From positions 1 through 64,000 of the forward strand of contig NZ_CP073582.1 of assembly GCF_018200035.1 (NCBI RefSeq): DNA of 64,000 bases. Direction: 5' to 3'. The translations under genes were made by a program, and so were the position numbers. Origin of the DNA: Sulfitobacter albidus (GTDB lineage Bacteria; Pseudomonadota; Alphaproteobacteria; Rhodobacterales; Rhodobacteraceae). How positions within the stretch are numbered: the stretch's first letter is position 1; each line of letters opens with the position of its first letter. The notes under the pieces were generated by a model that saw only the letters and a program-made list of their open reading frames with translations, was not told the origin of the DNA and searched no databases. This document shows, one piece after another, positions 17,847 through 26,987 of the stretch.

Positions 17847-18025
17847 GCCTGAACCTCGCGCCGAACCTGCCCGACCCGGATGGCTTCTATCAAGAGTTGA
17901 TCGAGGCGCACGCGGGCCTCGACAAAGCGCAAAGCGATGCCTTCAACGCGCGGCTGATCCTGACGCTGGCCAATCACATCGGGGACCGCGCCGTTCTGCG
18001 TGCCGCGCTTGAGGCGGCGAAGTGA
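17843..18025 (+). CDS. DUF2783 small protein
   Basis: A 60-residue, mostly helical protein (LPDPDGFYQELIEAH, SDAFNARLILTLANHIGD) matching my memory of DUF2783. It overlaps the hydroxylase stop by ATGA and the maiA start by GTGA, so it is translated between the two. Its fixed place after a flavoprotein hydroxylase suggests a small coupling or regulatory partner, possibly analogous to MhaB, but this is inference. Confidence 0.75.
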   Translation: MSLNLAPNLPDPDGFYQELIEAHAGLDKAQSDAFNARLILTLANHIGDRAVLRAALEAAK

Positions 18026-18636
18026 CGGACGTCGTTCTTTGGGACTATCCAAAATCCTCTGCCAGCTACCGGCTGCGCATTGCGCTGAACCTCGCGGGCA
18101 TCGCCTACCGGATCGAGACGGTGAACCTGCTGACCGGGGAGCACCGCAGCGACGCCCACCGTGCCCGCAATCCGCAAGGGCTGGTGCCTGTGCTCGACAT
18201 TGACGGCCTGCGCCTGACGCAGTCTCTCGCGATTCTCGACTATCTCGACGAGACACGCGCGCTGGGGCTGTTGCCGACGGATCCGAGCGGTCGCGCGCAG
18301 GTACGCGCGTTGGCACAGAGCATCGCTGTGGACCTGCACCCGGTCTGCAACCTCTCGGTGATGCTTCAGGCAACCGGCGGGCAGGAACCCGCGCGAAACG
18401 ACTGGATGCGCCATTTCATCCCCATAGGGCTCGACGCTTTCGAAGCGCTTTTGACGGCATTCCCGCAAACGGCCTTTGCAGCGGGAGATGCTCCCGGGCT
18501 CGCCGATATCTGTCTGATGCCGCAGCTCTATAACGCGCGGCGCTGGGGTGTTGCCTATTCCCATTTACCACGGATCGCAGCGGTGGAGGTTGCGTGCAAC
18601 GCACACCCCGCATTTCAACGGGCGGCTCCGGACTAA
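18022..18636 (+). CDS. maiA: maleylacetoacetate isomerase
   Basis: A 204-residue zeta-class glutathione transferase that isomerises maleylacetoacetate to fumarylacetoacetate. The active-site segment YPKSSASYRLRIALNL near the N-terminus holds the SSxSxRVR-like glutathione/substrate residues; NPQGLVPVLDIDG and QSLAILDYLDE follow, and GDAPGLADICLMPQLYNARR is the typical C-terminal motif. Start GTG 18022 overlaps the DUF2783 stop. It completes the hmgA-maiA-fahA set. Its stop overlaps the stop of the convergent dehalogenase gene by four bases. Confidence 0.94.
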   Translation: MTDVVLWDYPKSSASYRLRIALNLAGIAYRIETVNLLTGEHRSDAHRARNPQGLVPVLDIDGLRLTQSLAILDYLDETRALGLLPTDPSGRAQVRALAQSIAVDLHPVCNLSVMLQATGGQEPARNDWMRHFIPIGLDAFEALLTAFPQTAFAAGDAPGLADICLMPQLYNARRWGVAYSHLPRIAAVEVACNAHPAFQRAAPD

Positions 18637-21600
18637 AGGTCAATCTCGATCACGCCGCCGGGATTTGCGGCACGGGATTGGCACAGGATTACCGCAGTTT
18701 CCCTTTGTGCCATCGACAGGACAAAATCCCGATGCTCGACTTGCCCCGAAACCAATCCGCATCTGCACACCCCGCAGATGCCGTCAGCGCATTTCACGTC
18801 AATACTAATGCCATTTTCTGTCAGGATATCGGTGGCTGTCTTATCCGCCGGCACATGCAGGCTCTGCCCTGATCTGGCAAGCTTAAGGGTGAAGGCGTGG
18901 TTCACGTAGTCAGGTTGCTCAGGCACGGCGAAATACTCAAGATGTCGCGCTTCTTCGGGAAAGCCCGCGCGCGCGGCGGCCTGCATGACCGCGTCCATAT
19001 AGCGATCCGACCCGCAGGTATAAAGATGCCAACCCTCCGCGTAATCTGCCAGCAAAGTGTCGAGGTCAGCGCGGGCGCCTTCGTCGGTAACATGAAGGTG
19101 GACACGGTCGGCCCATGGCGCGGTGGCGATCTGATCCAGTAGCGCCATGGTCGCGCGCGAGCGGCCGGAATAATGCATCGTGAAATCACGTGCCTCTGCG
19201 TGCAGTTCATGCGCCATGGCGACCAGCGGCGTGATGCCGATGCCACCCGCCATCAAGATCGTTCGCGTGGCGGCAGGCTCCAGCGCAAAGTGATTGATCG
19301 GACGGGAGATGAAGATCCGCCGCCCGGGGGTAAAGATCCGGTGCATCAGCTTCGATCCCCCGCGCCCTGCGTCCTCGCGCAGAACCGCGATGCGGTAGCG
19401 GTCGCGGTCGGCTGGATCGCCGCACATGGAGTATTGCCGCAGGTATTCCGGCGCCACGACGATATTGAGATGCGCACCGGCGGTCCACGCGGGCAGGGGG
19501 CCGCCATCAGGCCGCGCAAAATCATACAGCATGATGCCCTCAGCTCCCGGCTCTGCGCGGGTGACTTCGACCTCGATCACAGGGCTGTCGCCGCCGGGAT
19601 CGTAGCAGTGCAGCACGCTGTCGTCGCCCGCCGCGCGCCTTTTGCGGTATTCATCGGCGGAAACCATGGCGCGGTAGGCGGCGATGCCCGCCTCGCGGTC
19701 CATCGGGAAAGGGTAGGGGTAGGGCGGGGGCGCCAGCGGGGCGGGATAGACGGCGAGCGTCTGATCCTCGTAGCGCAGATCAAGGTCGGTTTGCAGATCG
19801 CGGGCGTTCACCGGTGCGCGCGCCGCGCGGTAGCCGCCATCCTCGGCGATCTCCAGATCCCACCACCATTTCTTGACCGGGTTCAAACCGCCCTTGCCTA
19901 CCGCATCGTCAAGCCGCGCGAGCGTCGGCGCCAGTTTCGGTACGTTCATCGCGGCCCAGCGGAAGGGCGCTTCGGCAAAGAGCCCTTCGAGGTTCCAGGG
20001 ACAGGTTTTCATGCAGCGCCCGCACATCGCCCCTCCAGGCGTGGTGATCCGGTAGGTGGCGCATTTCTGGCTGTCGGATTTCCAGATCTCGTACCCGTTG
20101 AACATCAGCTTCGGCCCCGCCGTGATCGCGCCTGAGGGGCATTCGCGGGCGCATTTGTTGCAAGCTTCGCAGAACCGTTGAAGGCCGAAGTCGATGGGCT
20201 TGTCGGGCGTCATCTCCAGATCGGTTGTGACCACGCCGGATTTCAGGCGCGGGCCGAGGAAGGGGTTGAGGATCACCTCCCCAATACGGCTGACCTCGCC
20301 CAGACCGCTGAGCAGTAATAGCGGCGGCTGCAGAACCTCGCCGTCGATGACTGTATGCGCCTTGGCCTTGTAGCCCAGATTGCGCAGCTGCTTGGCAACG
20401 ACCCCGCCGATCAGCGAAAACCGCAGGTAGGCGCGCATGGATTGGGCGACCGCGATCCAGTCATCGCCCGACGATCCCTCCATCGTCTCATAGCCTTGAT
20501 CGATGATCATGCTGATCGCGTGGCCGTGGGGTGGGTCGATGGGAGTGCCACGGGCGTCGTGGCTATACCACGTCCAGTCAGGGCAGGCAGAGATACCGAC
20601 AGCATCCGCACCCAGCCAATAGCTTGTCGCCTTGACCAGATCGGCGGCGTCTTTTGGGGGGAGCGCGGTGCGCTCAGGCGCGGCGGCACCGTCTTGCAAG
20701 AGGCTGAAGGCGCCAAGCGCACGGCGCTGCGCCATCGATGGGGCCGCTTGTTCGACGTAGTGACCGCCCCGTGCGCCTTCCTGCATCTTTTTGCCCATAT
20801 CCCCAAAGAGCGCACGGGCGAACATATCCGCGCGTTTGGGCACCCGCGCGACGTTTGGCGCGTCGATATAGGTCGTGGGCGTATCGACGCGTTTAAGCGT
20901 CTCGAAGCGGTGGGCCCCGTCGACAAAGCGGCGTTTGGAAAAAGGTGCGGTGCGGTCGGTCGCGCGAGGCGGCTGCTCTGCCAGCGGTTTGTCGGGGGTC
21001 AGGGCAAATGTGGTCGTGACGGCGGCCAGACCAAATCGGGTGCCGACGAAGGGATGCACAAGCGTTCCGTCGATGCAGGTCAGCACTCCTGCCGCCACGG
21101 CGAGCCTTCCCAGATCCACGTCCGACGCAGAGGCGGTGTGCCCCCGCGCGTCATGGCCCAAAAGACGCAGGTAGTTGGCCAGCACCACCGCTGTTTCCGA
21201 TGCAAACAGAGCCGCGCGATGTGTCTGTGCGCCGTGGATCCAATCCGCGCCGGGCTCGTTTCGCGTCGGCGTCCGGGGGTTTTCGTAAAGCAGGACCAGC
21301 GCGTGCGTATGGGTGTCTATTCCGCCCGTTGGGGTCTGCATGCTCTCCCGCAGATCCGCCATGATGCCGTCGATACCTGAGGCGAGGGTCTTTGACTGGC
21401 GGTTGCCTAACTCGGCGATCAATGTCGCGCTGTGTGGGTTGGCAAAGGGCGTGGGCAGACGCGCGTCTTCGGGCAGCAGGCAAATTCCGGTGTCCGCCGC
21501 GTCGGCGAAGTAAGCAAATGCCTTGAGATGATTTGCCCGTTCGGTCGGGTCCTCCGGGGCGTCGGCGACCGCGCGATTGATCAGCCCGTCGCGGATCGCG

Positions 21601-21788
21601 TCCAGCATCGCCTGATGATCGCGCATGGCATGCACAATCGAGGCGGGCGCGGCGTTACCGTCGATGGCCAGTTGGCGCATGGCCGGAACGGCATTCAAAT
21701 CGGGCAGGCTACGCCGACGGGCCAACTGTTCCATCTTGTGGGGGCCCATGTGCACGGGACGGTTACGGCGGGAGAGGAGACGGGCCAT
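18633..21788 (-). CDS. rdhA: self-sufficient B12-dependent reductive dehalogenase fused to flavin/2Fe-2S reductase
   Basis: A 1051-residue fusion. Residues about 1-540 are the corrinoid-binding reductive dehalogenase part; two 4Fe-4S clusters follow, CEACNKCAREC (Cys540, 543, 546, 550) and Cys576 with GRCMKTCPW (Cys589, 592, 596). Residues about 735-950 are a ferredoxin-reductase-like domain (RQYSMCGD, GGIGITPLV, YTCGSDRYMDAV) and 965-1051 a plant-type 2Fe-2S ferredoxin (CADGICGVC, Cys1036). No Tat signal, and no RdhB anchor gene nearby. This architecture matches the oxygen-tolerant catabolic enzymes of Comamonas (BhbA) and Nitratireductor (NpRdhA), which dehalogenate ortho-halogenated phenols. 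Catalytic Tyr/Lys/Arg need an alignment. A weak promoter (TTGACA, 17 bases, AACCAT; 21848 to 21820) precedes it. No cobalamin riboswitch was found. Confidence 0.9.
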   Translation of the reverse strand: MARLLSRRNRPVHMGPHKMEQLARRRSLPDLNAVPAMRQLAIDGNAAPASIVHAMRDHQAMLDAIRDGLINRAVADAPEDPTERANHLKAFAYFADAADTGICLLPEDARLPTPFANPHSATLIAELGNRQSKTLASGIDGIMADLRESMQTPTGGIDTHTHALVLLYENPRTPTRNEPGADWIHGAQTHRAALFASETAVVLANYLRLLGHDARGHTASASDVDLGRLAVAAGVLTCIDGTLVHPFVGTRFGLAAVTTTFALTPDKPLAEQPPRATDRTAPFSKRRFVDGAHRFETLKRVDTPTTYIDAPNVARVPKRADMFARALFGDMGKKMQEGARGGHYVEQAAPSMAQRRALGAFSLLQDGAAAPERTALPPKDAADLVKATSYWLGADAVGISACPDWTWYSHDARGTPIDPPHGHAISMIIDQGYETMEGSSGDDWIAVAQSMRAYLRFSLIGGVVAKQLRNLGYKAKAHTVIDGEVLQPPLLLLSGLGEVSRIGEVILNPFLGPRLKSGVVTTDLEMTPDKPIDFGLQRFCEACNKCARECPSGAITAGPKLMFNGYEIWKSDSQKCATYRITTPGGAMCGRCMKTCPWNLEGLFAEAPFRWAAMNVPKLAPTLARLDDAVGKGGLNPVKKWWWDLEIAEDGGYRAARAPVNARDLQTDLDLRYEDQTLAVYPAPLAPPPYPYPFPMDREAGIAAYRAMVSADEYRKRRAAGDDSVLHCYDPGGDSPVIEVEVTRAEPGAEGIMLYDFARPDGGPLPAWTAGAHLNIVVAPEYLRQYSMCGDPADRDRYRIAVLREDAGRGGSKLMHRIFTPGRRIFISRPINHFALEPAATRTILMAGGIGITPLVAMAHELHAEARDFTMHYSGRSRATMALLDQIATAPWADRVHLHVTDEGARADLDTLLADYAEGWHLYTCGSDRYMDAVMQAAARAGFPEEARHLEYFAVPEQPDYVNHAFTLKLARSGQSLHVPADKTATDILTENGISIDVKCADGICGVCRCGLVSGQVEHRDFVLSMAQRETAVILCQSRAANPGGVIEIDL

Positions 21789-21964
21789 CGGCCCTCCGGT
21801 TCTGGATCAGGTGGCGCCGATGGTTCGTGCGGCTGCCGCCCGTGTCAAGCACCATCGCGGTGTTTCCACCGCAGGTTGGGGCCTGCCCAAGGCTCGATTC
21901 CCGACAAAAACAATCGGGCGTGGCCAGCCGCCCCGATCCGCGCTAGATAACGCCGGAAGGTGCT

Positions 21965-23635
21965 ATGACCAGCGAGCGGCGGACAATGGATCAGAAAGCG
22001 ATCTCGACACTTGCCCTGACGGTGGCGGCAATATGCCTGCTGCCGCTTCTGGGTGTTGTGGCGGCGGCCCTGCTGGGATCCTTCGATACACTCCTTCAGC
22101 TCGCGCAGACGGTTCTGTGGCGCTACACATGGACAACGCTTGTGCTCGTCGTTCTGGTGGCGTCCGGCACGATCGTGATCGGTACGGTGACGGCCTGGCT
22201 TGTCGTAACCTGCGAATTTCCCGGGCGCCGGGTGTTTGAGGTCGCGCTGGTGCTGCCGTTGGCGTTCCCGGCTTATGTGCTGGCCTATGCCTACACGGAC
22301 GTTCTGGATCATCCCGGTATCGTGCAAACGACGCTGCGTGCGGTCATGGGGTGGGGACCGCGTGACTACTGGTTCCCCGAGATCCGCTCGTTGGGGGGGG
22401 CAGCCCTGATGCTGACGCTTGTACTTTACCCCTACGTCTATCTGCTGACGCGGGCGGCGTTCAGAATGCAGGCGGCGACGCCGTTTTTCGCCGCACGTTC
22501 GCTGGGGTCATCGCCGGCGGCTGCGTTCTGGCGTGTTTCGCTTCCCATGGCCCGCCCGGCAATCGCCGCCGGTGCCTTGCTGGTGATGATGGAGACGATT
22601 GCCGATTTCGGTACCGTTGCGCATTTCAGCGTTCAGACTTTTGCGACCGGCATCTACACCAGCTGGTTCGGCCTTGCCGACCGGGCGGCGGCGGCGCAGC
22701 TTGCGCTGGGGCTGTTGGCTTTCGCCCTACTCGTGGCTGCTTTGGAGCATCTTAATCGCGGAGCCGCCACATTTGCGGCAAAGGGGCGGCAGGAGCCCTT
22801 TTCCCGTTTTGAACTTGCACCGGGCCGGGCGTTTTTGGCGCAGCTGGCCTGCGCGGGGCCGATCCTGCTGGGGGTGGTCGTCCCTGTCGTGACGCTGACG
22901 CTGATGGGGCTGCGGTCAGAGCAGGATATTTTCAGCGCCCGCTACGCAGGTTTCATCCGCAGCACGCTGACCCTCGCCGGTCTCGCCGCGATCCTGACGG
23001 TGGGCGCGGCTGTGCTGCTGGGGACGTTCAATCGGGTGTTTCACCACCGCAGGGCCGTGGTCGCGCTCTTTATCGGGCGGTTGGGTTATGCGGTGCCGGG
23101 CGGGGTTATTGCGGTAGGGCTGCTGGTGCCCTTTGCCACATTTGACAACTGGCTCGACGCGCGGATGGAGGCGTGGTTTGACATCTCGACGGGGCTGCTC
23201 ATTTCAGGCTCGATCTGGTTGCTGGTGATGGCCTATATGATCCGCTTTCTTGCCGCCGCCATCGGCGCCTACGACAGTGGTCTGGCGACCGTCACGCCGA
23301 ACATGGATGCCGCCGCCCGCGTGCTGGGCCGCACAAGCTGGGGCACCGTGCGCAGCGTGCATATGCCAGTGCTACGTTCAAGCATCCTTACGGCGCTTGT
23401 CATCGTCTTTGTCGACACGGTCAAGGAGTTGCCTGCCACGCTTATCCTGCGTCCGTTCAATTACGACACATTGGCAGTGCAGGCTTTCCGCCTCGCCTCG
23501 GATGAGCGGCTTGAAGGGGCGGCGGTGCCGAGCCTGATGATCGCCGCCATCGGTCTGATCCCGGTTGTCCTGCTGTGCGCGCAGATCGGAGACTGGCGCC
23601 GCGGCCTGCGCTCACATTCGCGGCATATGGCTTGA
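21965..23635 (+). CDS. fbpB: Fe(III) ABC transporter permease
   Basis: A 556-residue double-domain inner-membrane permease with about 12 hydrophobic segments and two EAA-type loops (AARSLGSSPAAAFWRVSLPMARP near residue 175 and AARVLGRTSWGTVRSVHMPVLR near 450). This is the FbpB/SfuB layout for periplasmic ferric iron uptake. The matching binding protein fbpA is 4.3 kb away on the opposite strand, and no ATPase of the FbpC type lies in the window. It is divergent from the dehalogenase gene and followed 54 bases later by selD. Confidence 0.9.
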   Translation: MTSERRTMDQKAISTLALTVAAICLLPLLGVVAAALLGSFDTLLQLAQTVLWRYTWTTLVLVVLVASGTIVIGTVTAWLVVTCEFPGRRVFEVALVLPLAFPAYVLAYAYTDVLDHPGIVQTTLRAVMGWGPRDYWFPEIRSLGGAALMLTLVLYPYVYLLTRAAFRMQAATPFFAARSLGSSPAAAFWRVSLPMARPAIAAGALLVMMETIADFGTVAHFSVQTFATGIYTSWFGLADRAAAAQLALGLLAFALLVAALEHLNRGAATFAAKGRQEPFSRFELAPGRAFLAQLACAGPILLGVVVPVVTLTLMGLRSEQDIFSARYAGFIRSTLTLAGLAAILTVGAAVLLGTFNRVFHHRRAVVALFIGRLGYAVPGGVIAVGLLVPFATFDNWLDARMEAWFDISTGLLISGSIWLLVMAYMIRFLAAAIGAYDSGLATVTPNMDAAARVLGRTSWGTVRSVHMPVLRSSILTALVIVFVDTVKELPATLILRPFNYDTLAVQAFRLASDERLEGAAVPSLMIAAIGLIPVVLLCAQIGDWRRGLRSHSRHMA

Positions 23636-23689
23636 ACCCCGCGGCATCCTTTCGCACAACTCCGCCATGAGTGTCGAAAGTTTTCCGCG

Positions 23690-25810
23690 ATGTTGACCAA
23701 GCCCCCTCTGACCCGTGACCTTGTCTTGATCGGAGGCGGCCATGCACATGCGCTTGTCCTGCGGGCATGGGGCATGAAGCCGCTGCCGGGCGCGCGCCTG
23801 ACTGTTATCAATCCCGGTCCGACGGCGCCCTACACGGGTATGTTGCCGGGGCATGTGGCAGGCCACTACGGCAGGGATGATCTGGAGATTGATCTGGTGC
23901 GCCTGTGCCGTTTTTCCGGCGCGCGCCTGATCCTGTCGCACGCCAGCGGGATTGACCGCAGCGCGCGCGAGATTTTCGTCGAAGGGCAGGAGCCCGTGGC
24001 CTACGATGTCGCCTCCATCGACATCGGCATTACGGCGCAGATGAGCCTGCCCGGCTTTGCCGAGCACGCGGTTGGCGCAAAGCCTCTGGACCGGTACGCG
24101 CGGGTCTGGCGGCAGTTCCGCGCGGATGTGGCTGCGGGGGCGCGGCCTGCGCGGGTCGCGGTGATCGGTGGGGGCGTCGCGGGGTGCGAGCTTGCCATGG
24201 CCATGGCCCACGCGTTGCGCGAGGATGGGCAGGCACCGCAAGTCAGCGTGATTGAAGCGGGTTCGCAGATCTCCGGTGTCGGTGCTGCCGCGCGGCGGCG
24301 GCTCGGCGCGGCGATGGACGGCCTTGGCGTGCGGTTCATTGGGGAGGCGCGGATCGCGCGGATCGCGGCGCAGGCCGTGGTACTGGAAGACGGAACAGAA
24401 ATCGCGGCTGCCTTCTGCGTTGGTGCCGCCGGCGCCACGCCGCACGGTTGGTTGGCGCAAACAGATCTACCCCTTCACGAAGGTTTCGTCACCGTGGATC
24501 CCTATCTGCGTGTGACGGGTGATCCGCATCTCTTTGCCGTGGGGGATTGTGCGCATCTGTCGTTTGCTCCGCGCCCCAAGGCTGGCGTTTTTGCGGTACG
24601 TGCCGCCCCGGTGCTGCGCCACAACCTGGTGGCTGCACTGGCGGGGGGCGCGCTGCGTCGCTTTCACCCGCAGCGCAGCTATCTCAAGCTGATCTCTCTG
24701 GGGGAGAAATCTGCACTGGCGGAGAAGTTTGGCGTGGCTGTCGCGGCGCCGACGCTATGGCGGTGGAAAGACAGGATCGACCGCGCGTTCATGGACCGTC
24801 TCGGGGATCTGCCCGCGATGACAGTGCCAAAGGCGCCAACGCGTGTGGCAAGGGGCGCCGACGATCTGGCTGATCCATTGTGTGGCGGCTGTGGCGCCAA
24901 GGTCGGCGGCGCGCTGTTGCGTGGCGCGGTCGGGCGGGGCGATGACGCGGCGATTGTGGCGCAACCCGGTGGTGGATTTCAGGTCATCAGCGTCGATCAT
25001 CTGCGCGGTTTTGTGGAGGATCCGGTCACAATGACGCGGATTGCTGCGTTGCACGCGCTAGGCGACATTTGGGCGATGGGCGCGGCCCCGCAATCCGCGC
25101 TATCGAGCCTGATCCTGCCGCGGATGTCGGAGGCGTTGCAGGCCCGGACCTTGCGGGAGATCACGCAGACTGCACGCGCGGTGTTTGCCGAAGCGGGGGC
25201 CGAGCTGATTGGTGGGCATACGACCATGGGGGCGGAGCTGACCATCGGCTTTACGGTCACGGGCACACGGGAAAACGCTCCGATCACGCTGGATGGCGCG
25301 CGGGCCGGGGATGTGCTGCTGCTGACGCGGCCGGTCGGGTCGGGGGTGATCCTTGCCGCTGACATGGCGGGCCGGGCGCCGGGTCAGGTGGTGGCGGATC
25401 TGTTGCGCAGGATGACGGAACCGCAGGATGTGGCCGCGCGGCTGCTCTCCGGGGCGAATGCGATGACCGATGTAACCGGCTTTGGCCTGTTGGGGCACGT
25501 GCAGCAGATCTGTGCCGCCTCGGGCCTGCGTGCCGAGATCGATAGTGCGCAGGTGCCGGTCTACGCCGGTGCGCGCGCCCTCAGCGACGCCGGTGAACGG
25601 TCATCCCTGTTGCGGGCGAATACGGCGGATGTTGCGATAGCGGGGCAGGCGTGCCCGCTGTTGTTCGATCCGCAGACGGCCGGTGGACTGCTGGCGGCCC
25701 TGCCCGAAAAGGACGCGCGCGTGGCCCTCGACGGCTTGCGGGCGGCGGGGAAAGAGGGCTGGATCATCGGGGCGTTGTCCGACGGGCGTGGCCCAATCCG
25801 CGTCAGCTGA
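23690..25810 (+). CDS. selD: NADH dehydrogenase-like domain fused to selenide,water dikinase
   Basis: A 706-residue fusion. Residues about 10-355 are a pyridine-nucleotide-disulfide oxidoreductase (IGGGHAHALVLRAWG, VIGGGVAGCELAMAM, LFAVGDCAHL). Residues about 395-706 are SelD: LCGGCGAKVGG places the catalytic Cys/Lys (Cys398 or 401, Lys404), followed by SVDHLRGFVEDP and the GGHTTMGAELT and TDVTGFGLLGHV motifs. SelD makes selenophosphate from selenide and ATP; the fused domain may supply reductant. selU is convergent, with the stops overlapping, so the selenium is probably used for 2-selenouridine in tRNA. Confidence 0.93.
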   Translation: MLTKPPLTRDLVLIGGGHAHALVLRAWGMKPLPGARLTVINPGPTAPYTGMLPGHVAGHYGRDDLEIDLVRLCRFSGARLILSHASGIDRSAREIFVEGQEPVAYDVASIDIGITAQMSLPGFAEHAVGAKPLDRYARVWRQFRADVAAGARPARVAVIGGGVAGCELAMAMAHALREDGQAPQVSVIEAGSQISGVGAAARRRLGAAMDGLGVRFIGEARIARIAAQAVVLEDGTEIAAAFCVGAAGATPHGWLAQTDLPLHEGFVTVDPYLRVTGDPHLFAVGDCAHLSFAPRPKAGVFAVRAAPVLRHNLVAALAGGALRRFHPQRSYLKLISLGEKSALAEKFGVAVAAPTLWRWKDRIDRAFMDRLGDLPAMTVPKAPTRVARGADDLADPLCGGCGAKVGGALLRGAVGRGDDAAIVAQPGGGFQVISVDHLRGFVEDPVTMTRIAALHALGDIWAMGAAPQSALSSLILPRMSEALQARTLREITQTARAVFAEAGAELIGGHTTMGAELTIGFTVTGTRENAPITLDGARAGDVLLLTRPVGSGVILAADMAGRAPGQVVADLLRRMTEPQDVAARLLSGANAMTDVTGFGLLGHVQQICAASGLRAEIDSAQVPVYAGARALSDAGERSSLLRANTADVAIAGQACPLLFDPQTAGGLLAALPEKDARVALDGLRAAGKEGWIIGALSDGRGPIRVS

Positions 25811-26843
25811 ACCGGTCAATCAGATCTTCTGCGGCGCGGTTCAGGGCGTCGGTGTCCAGCGAACCGAGGTGCAGCGCGGCGTCGCCCTGTCGGTGCGTCT
25901 TTGCCTTGGCGTAGCGTGGATCGTAATGCCTGGCGATCAGCTCTGCGGCGAGGGCGCGCCATTCCGCACTGCGGGCCAAGTCATGCCAATGCGCAATCTG
26001 CTTGGCCGCGTGAAAAGGGCGCAGGTGGTCGATACGGTCCGCCAGCATCGCGGGATCTGCACGCAAATCGGCGTAGGTGGCAACCAGATGCGCGGCGCGT
26101 GCGTCCAATGGGGCGGTGATCTCCACGCGGGGGGCGGCGCCCATCGCGGCCCAAAGCGCCGGGGGCAGGATTCGCGCGCCCACGCGACTGCTCTCTGCTT
26201 CGATCCAGAGGGTGCGCTGTGGATCAAGCGTGTCGAGCTCTCCGGCAAGGCGGCTCTCAAACATCTTCTGGCTGGGTTGGTCCCCGTGGCCCCCGAAGAG
26301 CGACCCGCGATGGGCTGCCAATCCTTCGAGGTCGATCACCTGCGCACCGCGTGCCCGCAGTGCCTGCAAGATCGCGGTCTTGGCAGTGCCGGTGCCGCCG
26401 CTGACGATGCGCAAGCGGTGGGACAGCGTTCGATCATAGAGCGTTGCAACCACCTGCCGCCGATAGCTGCGGTAGCCGCCCTGCAACAGCTGGACCCGCC
26501 AGCCCACCTGATCGAGAATTGTGGCAAAGGCATTGGAGCGCTGCCCGCCCCGCCAGCAATACACCAAGGGCTGCCAGTCGCCCGGTTTCTCGGCCAGCGG
26601 CCCCTGCAAATGTCGCGCGGCGTTTGCGGCGACAAGGGCGGCACCGATCTTGCGGGCCAGAAACGGGCTTTGCTGGGTGTAGATCGTGCCGACCTCGGCC
26701 CGCTCGGAGTCGCTGAGCACGGGCAGATTGATTGCGCCGGGCAGATGGTCTTCTGCAAATTCCGACGGCGCGCGCACATCGATGATCGTATCGGCGGCGC
26801 AACGGGTCAGATCAGTGAGGTTGGAAAGGGTCAGCGGCGTCAT
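25803..26843 (-). CDS. selU: tRNA 2-selenouridine synthase
   Basis: A 346-residue MnmH/SelU enzyme that replaces sulfur by selenium in the tRNA wobble 2-thiouridine using selenophosphate. The N-terminal rhodanese domain has IIDVRAPSEFAEDHLPGAIN and the active cysteine in YCWRGGQRS (Cys96); a P-loop follows at 149-156 (GGTGTAKT, with Ala where Gly is usual). The CAT at 26841-26843 is chosen as start because an upstream extension to 26903 lacks similarity. Its stop shares the palindrome TCAGCTGA with the selD stop. Confidence 0.93.
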   Translation of the reverse strand: MTPLTLSNLTDLTRCAADTIIDVRAPSEFAEDHLPGAINLPVLSDSERAEVGTIYTQQSPFLARKIGAALVAANAARHLQGPLAEKPGDWQPLVYCWRGGQRSNAFATILDQVGWRVQLLQGGYRSYRRQVVATLYDRTLSHRLRIVSGGTGTAKTAILQALRARGAQVIDLEGLAAHRGSLFGGHGDQPSQKMFESRLAGELDTLDPQRTLWIEAESSRVGARILPPALWAAMGAAPRVEITAPLDARAAHLVATYADLRADPAMLADRIDHLRPFHAAKQIAHWHDLARSAEWRALAAELIARHYDPRYAKAKTHRQGDAALHLGSLDTDALNRAAEDLIDRFS

Positions 26844-26987
26844 TGTTTCCTCGAACGGCGAAGGGCCGACCCTAGCGGGATTGCCTGTGGCGTCCAGTGG
26901 CAAACAGGACTTCCGGGCGCGCGCACCGGGCCCGAGAATTGTCGATCAAGCGGTTATCGCGGGCGCGCACAGAAACATTTGCATAAG

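Noticed and set aside
18633..21788. Respiratory (Tat-exported) reductive dehalogenase
   Set aside because: The N-terminus MARLLSRRNRPVHMG has no RRxFxK motif or hydrophobic stretch, and there is no anchor gene; the fused reductase points to a cytoplasmic catabolic enzyme.
21789..21964. Possible cobalamin riboswitch before the dehalogenase gene
   Set aside because: I looked for the B12-box core GCCACTG on the gene strand and did not find it in the 176-bp gap; only weak -35/-10 elements are present.
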